Assembly: GCA_016936215.1 (NCBI GenBank)
Contig: JAFGPL010000014.1
Coordinates: 1 to 41,188 of the forward strand
Direction of reading: 5' to 3'
Length of the DNA: 41,188 nt
From: Bacteroidales bacterium
Lineage (GTDB): Bacteria > Bacteroidota > Bacteroidia > Bacteroidales > UBA10428
Positions 1-8,353 of this stretch are shown piece by piece; within the stretch, counting starts at the first letter, position 1, and every line of letters begins with the position of its first letter. The position numbers and the translations under genes are program-made. The notes under the pieces are model-generated. The model worked only from the letters and a program-made list of their open reading frames with translations, did not search any database and was not told where the DNA came from.

Positions 1-2
1 CT

Positions 3-1499
3 AGTTCATTGTACAACGTATTGATGAATGCTGCAGGAAGTTCATCATACCTTTTGAACAACGATCTTTCTGTTCAAAACAACCTCACCATTCAAAACGG
101 AACTTTTGACTTGTCATCTGATGGTGGGATGACCAGCTATAATCTTAATATTGGAAACAGGTTATCAATTTCTGGAGGAAGTCTAAACGGAAGAAACGGT
201 CTGATTGAAATAGGTGAAAACCTGATTATTAACGGACTTGGAACTTTCACTTGCGGAACTGGAACAGTTTCAATGCTTTCGAACTCGGGTATCCGTACAA
301 TTGCTTCCAGAAACAATGCCTTTTATAATATTTCTTTCGATGGAAGTGCTTCTTTCAGGTTATCAGGCAATCTTTATGTGAATAATGATCTGACAATTTC
401 TGCAGGTATACTTGATTTGGGTGCTTCACCCTCATATAACGTTTATTTATCCGGCAACTGGATAAACAATGCATCTTTTGTTCCGCGGGCAGGAACTGTA
501 ATTTTTAATGGCACAAACCAAAGTATTACTAAAGCGCTTGATGAAACTTTTTATAACTTAACAATTAACAGTGGCAACATTCTTTTGAATACCGGTGTTA
601 ATATTGTAAACTTTTTTACACTTGTTTCTGGAGAAATTAACACGCAGGGCAATTCGGTCATACTTGGTACAGGAGTTTCTAATACCGGAAGCTTTAGTTA
701 TACATCGGGGACCATTATCGGGTATTTTGAGAGATGGGTGAATACCCTGGAAACAGACTATATTTTTCCGGTTGGGGTTTCCGGCAATACTAATGCAGCT
801 TACCTTAGGTTTATTACAAACCTCAATCCCGGTTCTGTGATGGCTTCGTTTATTGCTTCTGATCCGGGTACAGCAGGACTACCGGTTACAGATAACGGAA
901 TGCCTGTGGACGATGTATTTACTGATGGATTCTGGAGATTATCTTCAAAGAATGGTATGTCTTCTTCCGATTACAATATACATCTGAATGGGAACGGATT
1001 TATAAGCCATACAATAGATACTGCTACAAGAATATTAAAGCGGAACAACAATGGCAACTGGGCCATAGACGGTTCACATCTATCAGCAACAGGCGATGTA
1101 TGCCACAGAACAGGACTGAATGGTATTTCTGTAGTTTCGACCGATTTCTGTTTCGGTATTATAAGTTGCACAGGCGGCTTAATTGGTTATAGCGATTCTG
1201 TTTGTGCAGGTGATGATGTTGTTCCCTTTATAAATGTTGCCTTACCCACAGGTGGAAGCAGCTATACCTATACCTGGCAATATACTACAGAATTAACTGC
1301 CGTACCTGGTGATGCAAACTGGACAGATTTAACAGGGTCTAATTCACTTACATACGATTATGGTAATTTGTATAATTCAACACTCTTTATCAGAAGGACC
1401 AATGGGACAGGTTGCCCTGCTACATATTCAAATATTGTTTTAATCCATACATTCCGCAAACCTGCCCCTGGCCCTGTACACCATATACCAAACGATTAG
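3..1499 (+). CDS. 3' end of a large secreted beta-helix/PKD adhesin (truncated by window edge)
   Basis: The reading frame is open to the left edge, so the N-terminus and any signal peptide lie outside the window. The first ~230 visible codons are short strand-turn repeats rich in N, G, S and T (patterns such as YNLTINSGN and NNDLTISAG), typical of right-handed beta-helix surface proteins. A region from about residue 245 to 390 (FPVGVSGNT, then FWRLSSKNG) matches in layout the end of the last module of the giant adhesin at 8354-19258, so the two are paralogues. The last ~110 residues form a cysteine-containing Ig/PKD-like domain (WQYTTEL, FIRRTNGTGCP). The protein ends in FRKPAPGPVHHIPND with no T9SS sorting domain after it. 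Adhesion is inferred from architecture; no catalytic motif is visible. A second exported-protein gene begins 17 bases downstream. Confidence 0.8.
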   Translation, partial: SSLYNVLMNAAGSSSYLLNNDLSVQNNLTIQNGTFDLSSDGGMTSYNLNIGNRLSISGGSLNGRNGLIEIGENLIINGLGTFTCGTGTVSMLSNSGIRTIASRNNAFYNISFDGSASFRLSGNLYVNNDLTISAGILDLGASPSYNVYLSGNWINNASFVPRAGTVIFNGTNQSITKALDETFYNLTINSGNILLNTGVNIVNFFTLVSGEINTQGNSVILGTGVSNTGSFSYTSGTIIGYFERWVNTLETDYIFPVGVSGNTNAAYLRFITNLNPGSVMASFIASDPGTAGLPVTDNGMPVDDVFTDGFWRLSSKNGMSSSDYNIHLNGNGFISHTIDTATRILKRNNNGNWAIDGSHLSATGDVCHRTGLNGISVVSTDFCFGIISCTGGLIGYSDSVCAGDDVVPFINVALPTGGSSYTYTWQYTTELTAVPGDANWTDLTGSNSLTYDYGNLYNSTLFIRRTNGTGCPATYSNIVLIHTFRKPAPGPVHHIPND

Positions 1500-1516
1500 A
1501 AGCAGATAAACATCAG

Positions 1517-2413
1517 ATGAGATTAAATCCTGAAATACTGATTCGTGTGATTTTTGCAATAACTGCAAATAGCATATCTATTTATGCAGTATGTAATATT
1601 TATAGTGCAGACAGTTGCAATTTAAGAATACAAGCTGAGATAAATGAAGTTTCTTGTAATGGCTTTCATGATGGTTCCATTGATCTTAGTGTATCAGGAA
1701 AAGAAGCATATTCATTTCTTTGGAATACCGGATCAATCAATGAAGACCTTTATCATATTCCTGCAGGTATTTATACAGTTAAAATTAAGGCAGGCGATTG
1801 CATCGTTACCAGGTCATTTAAGGTTAAAGAACCACCTTTACTGCAATTAGCGATTGACAATCTGAAGAGTGTTACCTGCCCGGGGGGTGCCGACGGCGAG
1901 ATTTCGTCACATGCACAGGGCGGAACACCACCTTATATTTTTACTTTGATGGATAGTTTAACAAATCCTGAGGGTGTCTTCCGAAACCTTTATGCGGGCG
2001 TTTATAGTATAAGCGTAAAAGATTTTCAAAAATGTACAACCGGGTTAATCCTTGAAGTTAAAGAAGCGGAGATTTATACAGTAATCCCAGGGGGTAACTA
2101 TACGGTTTTTTCGGGGGAAGAATTCATACTTGATGCTGGTGAAGGTTTCTTGGAATACAAATGGAGTAATGGGGAAAATTCACAAATGATATCTGTTTTA
2201 TTGAATGCCCTGGAAGCTGTTCAACAAAATTTTATGGTAGAAGTTAAAGATAAAAACGGGTGTTGGTATACTTCCGGAGAAATAACCCTGAATATTTTAC
2301 CGCAAACTGTTTCAGATTACAACGATACAATTTCTAATGAGAATATTTTATTTGATGAAGATATAAGCCCTGAAGACGAGGTATCTACCCAGGAAGGATT
2401 AGAACCGGATTAG
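1517..2413 (+). CDS. exported SprB-repeat protein with acidic tail
   Basis: I start at the ATG at 1517 rather than further upstream, because it gives a hydrophobic N-terminal segment (ILIRVIFAITANSISIYAV) consistent with a signal peptide and avoids overlap with the preceding adhesin. Two SprB-type repeats follow (VSCNGFHDGSIDLSVSG... and VTCPGGADGEISSHAQGG...), each ending in the usual GxYTV/GVYSISVKD strand. After them comes a PKD/Ig-like strand region (VFSGEEFILDAGEGFLEYKWSNG). The last ~30 residues are strongly acidic. SprB repeats are known from Bacteroidota cell-surface proteins such as the gliding adhesin SprB. No T9SS C-terminal domain is visible. It lies 17 bases after the adhesin fragment and probably shares its transcript. 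A surface or periplasmic partner role is inferred. Confidence 0.75.
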   Translation: MRLNPEILIRVIFAITANSISIYAVCNIYSADSCNLRIQAEINEVSCNGFHDGSIDLSVSGKEAYSFLWNTGSINEDLYHIPAGIYTVKIKAGDCIVTRSFKVKEPPLLQLAIDNLKSVTCPGGADGEISSHAQGGTPPYIFTLMDSLTNPEGVFRNLYAGVYSISVKDFQKCTTGLILEVKEAEIYTVIPGGNYTVFSGEEFILDAGEGFLEYKWSNGENSQMISVLLNALEAVQQNFMVEVKDKNGCWYTSGEITLNILPQTVSDYNDTISNENILFDEDISPEDEVSTQEGLEPD

Positions 2414-2611
2414 CAGGTAAAGTATTGAATTACCTGGTATAAACTTCTTCTAAATTCTTTTTATACAGCACTTAGTTCAGAATCTTATAATATAATATTC
2501 CTGCGTGTCTCAGGAAATACAAATATTATCTGAATTGATAATTTTTAAATTCAAATAACCGGGCAATTCATTTTTTTTTATTAATATTATTATAAAAATA
2601 ATTTTACCATT
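2414..2611. other. AT-rich intergenic spacer
   Basis: No coding signal is seen. A 6-bp inverted repeat (TTCCTG at 2498-2503, CAGGAA at 2511-2516) could end the upstream transcript, but it lacks a T-tract. The 3' half is almost purely A/T and ends in a T-run before the next ATG, so it probably holds the promoter of the TPR gene, although no clean TAnnTTTG box is present. Confidence 0.3.
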
Positions 2612-3859
2612 ATGGCCACGAAAAAATACCGTAGTCTGTTTATTGCTGTTATTGTTATAATAATCGGTTTATTCACAACATTGTTTATTTCCCGTAACCG
2701 CATTAGTGAACATTATTTAGCAAAGGGTTCTGAATACCTTGAACAAAAAGAATTTGAAAAAGCAGTTAAATATTATAACAAGGCCATAAAATGGAACAAA
2801 CAGGCGGCCATGCCTTATCTTGGCAAAGGAAAAGCTTTGTATTATAAGGACGATATGTCTGCTGCCCTTGAAAATATTAACCTGTCTATTGCAAGGGACA
2901 GCATTTTTGCCGAGACTTATTATTACAGGGGATTGATTTTTGTGAAGCAAAACGATACCAAAAACTCACTGAAGGACTTTACAACAGCAATTTCACTTGA
3001 TTCGTTGTTCGCACTTGCCTATTATCAGCGGGGGCTTGTGAAAGCCGGAATGGGCGAGTTAAAAAAGTCCATAGAGGATTATAAGAAAGCCATAGAAATT
3101 GACAAAGATATGGTAGATGCATACCTGAAGAGTATCGAGGCCAAATCTGCCATGGAAGATTATATGGGCGCCATTGAAGATTATGACAGGCTTCTTGCTA
3201 TAGACAGTATGAATGCAGATGCATATTATAACAGGGGGTTTTTTAAAATGAGCCTGGCAAATTACATCTCAGCCATTGACGACCTGAGCAAAGCCATTAA
3301 AATCAAACCGGAACTGGGCGAAGCATATTACCACAGGGGAGTGAGTTACGCGCACGAAAAACAGCTTGAAAATTCAATAAAGGATTTTACCAAAGCCATT
3401 GAGTTGAAACACCGCCCGGGTAAAAGCTATTATAACAGGGCGCTCTCGTATTTGCACAGCCGTAACCCTGATAAAGCATTCGCCGATCTAAAAAAATCTG
3501 TTGAAAATGATGCCACCGATCCCCAGGCTTTCTTCCTGTTGGGGGTTACATCTTCTATGAAAGGGGATTTTAAAGGTTCAGTTGATTACTATTCAAACGC
3601 GATAAAATTAAACCCCGGTTTTGCCGATGCTTATTTTAACAGGGGGGTGTCAAAGGGAAACCTGAAACTTTATGAACAGGCCATTGCCGATTACAATAAA
3701 GCTATTGAGCTGAATAATAACTATGCAGATGCTTATTACAGCCGGGGTCTTTCCAAAATAAACCTTTTCAGGTATGATGATGGCTGTACCGATCTTAAAA
3801 AAGCCATAAGCCTGGGCAATAAGCCATCGGTTGAACTGGCTGCACAGTTTTGTAAATAA
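2612..3859 (+). CDS. membrane-anchored tetratricopeptide (TPR) repeat protein
   Basis: Residues 9-26 form one hydrophobic segment (LFIAVIVIIIGLFTTLFI) after a short basic N-terminus, so this is an uncleaved membrane anchor or signal anchor. The rest is 11 consecutive 34-residue TPR units, recognisable by AYYNRG near the start of helix A and a KAI-L/I-P/N/D ending (for example ADAYFNRGVSKGN and ADYNKAIELNN). TPR arrays are protein-protein scaffolds; no enzymatic domain accompanies them, so the partner cannot be read from the sequence. Only 24 bases separate it from the next gene, suggesting an operon with the YD-like protein. The repeats are all full length with no frame break. A scaffold facing the periplasm is the likeliest reading. 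Confidence 0.85.
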   Translation: MATKKYRSLFIAVIVIIIGLFTTLFISRNRISEHYLAKGSEYLEQKEFEKAVKYYNKAIKWNKQAAMPYLGKGKALYYKDDMSAALENINLSIARDSIFAETYYYRGLIFVKQNDTKNSLKDFTTAISLDSLFALAYYQRGLVKAGMGELKKSIEDYKKAIEIDKDMVDAYLKSIEAKSAMEDYMGAIEDYDRLLAIDSMNADAYYNRGFFKMSLANYISAIDDLSKAIKIKPELGEAYYHRGVSYAHEKQLENSIKDFTKAIELKHRPGKSYYNRALSYLHSRNPDKAFADLKKSVENDATDPQAFFLLGVTSSMKGDFKGSVDYYSNAIKLNPGFADAYFNRGVSKGNLKLYEQAIADYNKAIELNNNYADAYYSRGLSKINLFRYDDGCTDLKKAISLGNKPSVELAAQFCK

Positions 3860-3883
3860 TAAATGTATTAAAGAATAAATGCG

Positions 3884-4750
3884 ATGAAACCTGGGAAAAA
3901 CAATTTTATACTCTTAAGCATCTTATTCATACTGATTTCATTGAACTGTTATCCGCAGAAAGACAGCATAAGGGTAATAATTACCTATAACTACGGCCTT
4001 GAAAACGGTAAAAGGACAGGTTCAAAAACAGTGATTAACCAGAAAACTTATACCCTTGAAGGGAAATTATTGAGGGAATTGAAACTTGACCAAAACACAG
4101 GCGTCATCAATACATATGTTGTATATTTTTACAATGATAATGATATGCTACTGTCTGAAGAGGAATTCAATATGAAAGATTCGCTTGTCTCGGGTACAAA
4201 ATACAGTTACGATGCACAAGGCAGGTTGACCGAAATTCGTTACTACGGATCTTCATCTGCCACTGTTCCCCAAATGGAAAAAAGAGAGGTGATTAACTAC
4301 CTTAACGATACACTAAAAAAGTCTGTTATTGCCTATTCGCCCAATAAGAAGAAGCTGTGTACGGTAAAATACAAATATGATACACAGAATAGCAAAGTTC
4401 AAATTGAATCGGCTTATAAAGTGCCGGAAAATGGTATTTCAAAAATCACTGAAATTCAAACGGTGGAAAACGGAAAGTTAAAAGATACGCAGAAGTCAAT
4501 CCGTTTTGCAAACGGTAGCACCTCTGCAGAAAAAAGGGAATTTGAATACAACGATAAAAATTTGCTGGTGGCAGTAAAGGTTTTAAACGGGGAAGAGGTT
4601 GTGTCGGTGACTAACTATAAATATTTTGCAAACAATCAGTTACAGGTAATTGAAGTGACCGGTGCAGATGGAATAGTCTTATCATATAAAACGGTTGATT
4701 ACAAGTTTAACTATATCAACCTTGGCTCAAATAAAAGCTACCTTAAGTAG
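3884..4750 (+). CDS. exported protein with YD/RHS-like strand repeats, unknown function
   Basis: The N-terminus has a clear hydrophobic core (FILLSILFILISLNCY) ending near PQKD, which reads as a signal peptide; the cysteine at about residue 22 could alternatively make it a lipoprotein, though the flanking residues are not a strong lipobox. The mature region is a run of short beta-strand units in which Y-D/N-x-x-G/N-x-L patterns recur (SYDAQGRLTEIRYYG, EYNDKNLLVAVKVLNG, YKYFANNQLQVIEV). These resemble the YD repeats of RHS-type proteins and the MORN-like repeats common in Bacteroidota exported proteins. At 288 residues it is far too short for an RHS toxin, and no toxin domain is present. It lies 24 bases after the TPR gene. 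The function is not recognised. Confidence 0.7.
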   Translation: MKPGKNNFILLSILFILISLNCYPQKDSIRVIITYNYGLENGKRTGSKTVINQKTYTLEGKLLRELKLDQNTGVINTYVVYFYNDNDMLLSEEEFNMKDSLVSGTKYSYDAQGRLTEIRYYGSSSATVPQMEKREVINYLNDTLKKSVIAYSPNKKKLCTVKYKYDTQNSKVQIESAYKVPENGISKITEIQTVENGKLKDTQKSIRFANGSTSAEKREFEYNDKNLLVAVKVLNGEEVVSVTNYKYFANNQLQVIEVTGADGIVLSYKTVDYKFNYINLGSNKSYLK

Positions 4751-4785
4751 GGAAGTATTATACCTTGGGTTTTAGAAGTTATTTC

Positions 4786-4919
4786 AAGGGTATCTCTACG
4801 AATCTGCTCCGTTCTCGAGACCCCAGTGCGGCGATCTGTTAAACTGTGCGTTTTCGTTGAGATTACGTCACTGCGTTCTTATGATGGCTTCGTTTTAAGG
4901 GATTTTTAGAGATGCCCTT
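4786..4919. mobile_element. MITE-like inverted-repeat element, ~134 bp
   Basis: The left end (from 4786) reads AAGGGTATCTCTACGAATC. The reverse complement of the right end (to 4919) reads AAGGGCATCTCTAAAAATCC, giving terminal inverted repeats of about 20 bp with only a few mismatches. There is no open frame inside. It lies between two converging genes, a usual landing spot for non-autonomous elements. No convincing target-site duplication was found. It could instead be a diverged remnant of a larger insertion sequence. Confidence 0.6.
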
Positions 4920-4976
4920 AATTAAATAATTTCCGAATTTTTCAATAATACTTTCTGTTTAAATCTTTAGGGATTT

Positions 4977-6020
4977 CTAATACCTGTTCAGCCAGCGGTA
5001 CCTTCTTGCATTGTCGCCGAATTTCATGCCCAGCATTAGTTCGTGCGAACCAATGCTGTATTTGGATATTGCGCTAAGGTTATAATCGAATGCATAACCG
5101 AAATAAAACTTATCGAACCTGGCCCCACCCATGATAATCACAGATGAACCTCCACCACCGATTGATTCTTCGCTTAGACTGTAACTTCCACCTGTACGGT
5201 AAGATAATCCCGCCCAGTAATCTTCCCTGATGTATACCTTTCCGTTGAAATCAAGCTGTGAAACGAAATTTTCAGTAGTTTTTAAAAGAAAGGAAGGTTC
5301 AATATAAACATTATCGTTGATCATAAAGCGGTAGCCGGCCATCGCAAAATAATGCCTTACCATTTTAAAATCTGCCCCGTCTTGGTCGGTGAGTTTCAGG
5401 GTATTTTCGAAAAGCTGAAGGGCAGAAAAACCGGCATACAGGTTTCTGTCTGAGTAATATACGCCAAAATTGGCATCCGGTATCATTGCCGATTTATCCA
5501 TGGAATAGTAAAAGGCATCATCGGTATATAACCTTATTTTCTCATCATCAATCCTAAACTGGTATCCGGTGATCGAAGCGCCGAAAGAAAGTTGCGATTT
5601 CCTGAAAGTAAGATGATAGCTGTAAGTATACTGTGCCCCTGTACGATTAAAAGCCCCGTTCCAGTCACTAAAAACATAAATACCCATGCCGACCCTTCCG
5701 CTGCGTGACATTATCCTTCTTCTTCTCTTAATGGATGCGCTGCGTGAGATAAAACTGTTTTTAAGCAACCTGGTCTGGGCGCTGAGGGCATATGTAGAAG
5801 GGGCATCCTTCAGCCCAAGCCACTGCTCGCGCCCCGTGATATTGATGCCGGTATAGCCTTCATGCCCCGCTATTGCAGGGTTAAGCAAAAATCCATTGAG
5901 CATATACTGACTATATATGGGCAACTGCTGCGCTTTTATACCTGTTTTTAGTAAAAACATACTAAGCGCGAGGATATTAAGTATTAGTAACTTACGGATA
6001 TGTAACCTTTTTTTTATCAA
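4977..6020 (-). CDS. PorP/SprF family type IX secretion outer-membrane protein
   Basis: The 347-residue product has an N-terminal signal peptide (LLILNILALSMFLLKTGIKA) followed by the family hallmark at about residues 31-52: QQLPIYSQYMLNGFLLNPA, then IAG. GREQWLGLKDAP is also typical. The remainder alternates strands and turns up to the C-terminal LGMKFG, as expected for an outer-membrane barrel of ~14 strands. Family members (PorP in Porphyromonas gingivalis, SprF in Flavobacterium johnsoniae) sit in the outer membrane and are needed to export or anchor particular T9SS cargo; recognition of type B sorting domains is the established pairing. Here the gene is last in a cluster with a type B sorting-domain protein and a giant adhesin, with 86 bases to the upstream gene, so it is probably their dedicated partner. 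Confidence 0.92.
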   Translation of the reverse strand: MIKKRLHIRKLLILNILALSMFLLKTGIKAQQLPIYSQYMLNGFLLNPAIAGHEGYTGINITGREQWLGLKDAPSTYALSAQTRLLKNSFISRSASIKRRRRIMSRSGRVGMGIYVFSDWNGAFNRTGAQYTYSYHLTFRKSQLSFGASITGYQFRIDDEKIRLYTDDAFYYSMDKSAMIPDANFGVYYSDRNLYAGFSALQLFENTLKLTDQDGADFKMVRHYFAMAGYRFMINDNVYIEPSFLLKTTENFVSQLDFNGKVYIREDYWAGLSYRTGGSYSLSEESIGGGGSSVIIMGGARFDKFYFGYAFDYNLSAISKYSIGSHELMLGMKFGDNARRYRWLNRY

Positions 6021-6106
6021 TTATACTGTATTTTTCAGTTTTTCATCATCCTGTTTATGCTTTTCCGCAGGGCAGACTGAGACTTCAAGTTATATGGAGG
6101 TGCACG

Positions 6107-7126
6107 TTATTTTATTATATTAATTGTTCCCACCAAAGGTTTTGAATTCCTATACTTGAGGTCTATCACATAATAATATGAATCCATCGGCATCTCTTTA
6201 CCGGCTTGCGACCGTCCGTCCCATACATTAAACGGGTCGGGGTTTTCCACGTGATAAATCAGCCTGCCCCACCTGTCAAAAATTTCAACCACAGCCCCCG
6301 GGAAAAGGTCAATATGTTCGAGTATCCATTTTTCATTCGGACTGCCATGTCCCAGGATGATGGTGTTAGGAATATTCGCGAAAAATTTTTCCACATCGCA
6401 CTGGAATACTACCAGGGTGTCGGATGCACGGCACCCGTTAAAGTCGGTTACCATAACCGAGATAGTGTCAGCCAGGGTACTGGCCGGCTCAATACTTATC
6501 GGGTTGGAAATCTCACCGGTTGACCAGTTGTAAAGTGCAAAGAAACCTGCATCAAGGTCTAAGGTAGATGTACCGCAAAGGGAAGTATCCCGTCCAAGGT
6601 CAACTATCGGTAAAGGATTAACGATAATGGTGGCCGAGTCGAAATTATAACAACCATCGGTACCCGTGGCACGCACCCAGACAATTCCTGCCTCATCTGT
6701 TGTAAGGCTGTTGCCGGTGCTGCCATCGTTCCATTCAAAAGTGAGCGGGTTGAAATAGTCTGCTTCAGGACGTATGGTGATGAAATCATCTTCACAAATC
6801 TCAATCCTGTTGCCTATATCAATATCCGGGGCGTTAACGCTCAGGTATGCTTCTACAGGAGTACCGATACAGTTTGCATCGGTTACCTCAACCACTTCAA
6901 GACGATGTGTACCCACATTCCAGTTCCATTCGACTACAACAGTATCGCTGTAATCTTCAACAATAACACCACCTTCTATTGTCCATATAAAGGTGGAGTT
7001 TTCATAACCTTTTACCCCATAGGCTTCCCTGCTGCCCGCACAGGCATACGGTAACGTCTGACCATGCAGGGCAACAGGGATTAGTGCCATGAGAATAAGG
7101 GTAATTATGTTAAATTTTGTAGCCAA
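6107..7126 (-). CDS. small PKD-type surface protein with T9SS type B sorting domain
   Basis: A signal peptide (IITLILMALIPVALHGQ) is followed by LPYACAGSREAYGV, then three Ig/PKD-like domains separated by proline-rich joints (VNAPDIDIG, VNPLPIVDLG). From about residue 250 to the end is a gliding-motility-associated C-terminal domain: NTIILGHGSPNEKW, VEIFDRWGRLIYH, a WDGRS turn, a SYYYVIDL strand and the final GTINIIK. This is the type B signal for export through the T9SS. It lies directly between a small PKD-like protein (52 bases upstream) and PorP/SprF (86 bases downstream). Its small size compared with usual type B adhesins suggests an anchor or adaptor for the operon's giant protein, which has no sorting domain of its own; that role is inference. 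Confidence 0.85.
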   Translation of the reverse strand: MATKFNIITLILMALIPVALHGQTLPYACAGSREAYGVKGYENSTFIWTIEGGVIVEDYSDTVVVEWNWNVGTHRLEVVEVTDANCIGTPVEAYLSVNAPDIDIGNRIEICEDDFITIRPEADYFNPLTFEWNDGSTGNSLTTDEAGIVWVRATGTDGCYNFDSATIIVNPLPIVDLGRDTSLCGTSTLDLDAGFFALYNWSTGEISNPISIEPASTLADTISVMVTDFNGCRASDTLVVFQCDVEKFFANIPNTIILGHGSPNEKWILEHIDLFPGAVVEIFDRWGRLIYHVENPDPFNVWDGRSQAGKEMPMDSYYYVIDLKYRNSKPLVGTINIIK

Positions 7127-7178
7127 TGGAACTTTATAATCTGTTTATACGGTGAAAATTAATGAGTATAAACCAGAA

Positions 7179-8147
7179 TTATTCAGCCCAGTTATTAGGT
7201 ATATGATAAATCGGACCGGTTACAGGTGCAGGGTTAACCCTGATTGTAATGGTTTCGGCCGTTGTATCATACCATGTCCAGCCGGTTGCCAGTTCGGTAG
7301 GATTGCCCAGATAGTCTGATTTACGGGAAATCCTGTCGTTCACTGCGTTCAGACTGTAAATATAAACTGTCTGCCTTTTCACATTGTCATCGGGGTCTTC
7401 GATAGAGATAAAACCACCGGTGGGTTTTGCAAGGTTATAGGTGCCTGCTGCCGCACCAACTGTTTGCTGCAGACCGGTTGCACGGGGATATTCCAGCGCG
7501 TTGCCTGCGGCACCCAGTTTGGTGGCATTGTCATCATCAAAATAGGCAACTACGGCGTCAGTTACATCCCTGGTAGTGATCTGCAGGTGCCAGTCGAGCT
7601 GCCAGCTCCTGATACCGGTTAAAGTAGCCTGTACATTATCGCTCAGCCTTGCATCGCCTTCGCATACCGTAAGGTTAGTACCAATAATGGTACCGGGATT
7701 GTCAGCTGTAAATGTTACAGTAGGACTTGCAATAACTGATACATAAACGTTGGTATCGCCAGAGCAGCCACCAAATGCTGCAGGGGCAGTTTCAGTTACT
7801 GTTACATTGTAGGGGCCGCCGGCAGTACCTGACCAGTCAACCTGCACCCATACATCGTTAGTTGTCTCGCCGGCATCTACTGTACCTGCACCGCCCGGTA
7901 CATTCCAAGTCCATGTGAAGTTCGGAGTTAAAGCCCAGGTACCCACCGCTGTGTAATTCGGGTGAAAATAAGCATCGGGTTTCACATACAACCGGGTGGT
8001 AGACCCAACCGTTACAGAGTCAATCTCGGTAGCAGCGCCGGAAATGGCTGTATAATCCGAAACCTCTACCTGTGCAAAAAGACCATTCGCTACAAACAAT
8101 GACATTGCAATGCCTGTAATCAATTTAAGTAAATTACCTCTCTTCAT
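7179..8147 (-). CDS. small exported PKD-like protein with GPxYHIPN tail
   Basis: I choose the ATG at 8147. Upstream in-frame ATGs exist at 8153 and 8183, but 8147 gives a normal signal peptide (MKRGNLLKLITGIAMSLFVA, cleavage after GLFAQ). The ~300-residue mature protein has an N-terminal Ig-like domain with several WxW strands (WTWNVPGG), a cysteine-bearing central part (VTVTETAPAAFGGCSGD), and a second domain ending near ITIRVNPAPV. It ends GPIYHIPNNWAE, the same tail type found on the giant adhesin just upstream and on the adhesin at the window's left edge. No T9SS sorting domain or enzyme motif is visible. The gene lies 206 bases after the giant gene and 52 bases before the sorting-domain protein, so it is part of the same surface-protein cluster. 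The function is unknown. Confidence 0.78.
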   Translation of the reverse strand: MKRGNLLKLITGIAMSLFVANGLFAQVEVSDYTAISGAATEIDSVTVGSTTRLYVKPDAYFHPNYTAVGTWALTPNFTWTWNVPGGAGTVDAGETTNDVWVQVDWSGTAGGPYNVTVTETAPAAFGGCSGDTNVYVSVIASPTVTFTADNPGTIIGTNLTVCEGDARLSDNVQATLTGIRSWQLDWHLQITTRDVTDAVVAYFDDDNATKLGAAGNALEYPRATGLQQTVGAAAGTYNLAKPTGGFISIEDPDDNVKRQTVYIYSLNAVNDRISRKSDYLGNPTELATGWTWYDTTAETITIRVNPAPVTGPIYHIPNNWAE

Positions 8148-8353
8148 AATCATAAAATTTAAAATTAAACAATAGCAATTCATATTTTATTTATAATAGT
8201 TACATGTTACAAGTTTCAGTTTTTTAGTACTGAGTTGCATTTTCAAGGTTTATCTGCAACTTCATGTTTTTTACCTTTATATCGTAAATCCGAACCATTG
8301 GTTTCATTTTTTTGAGTAACATATCAAATTTTTATATTAAAATATCTATATGT
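8148..8353. other. AT-rich spacer inside the surface-protein operon
   Basis: These 206 bases separate the giant adhesin gene from the small PKD-like gene on the - strand. They hold no open frame of note and no clear terminator hairpin. The gap is larger than the others in this cluster, so an internal promoter or RNA-processing site is possible, but I see no exact TAnnTTTG box. Confidence 0.25.

Noticed and set aside
1452-1520. Programmed frameshift or readthrough joining the HIPN-tailed adhesin to the next gene
   Set aside because: The next gene has its own signal-peptide start 17 bases later, and no slippery site or extended readthrough frame is seen.
3884-4750. RHS/YD-repeat toxin
   Set aside because: Only a few loose YD-like units in a 288-residue protein, with no RHS core signature, toxin tip or immunity gene.
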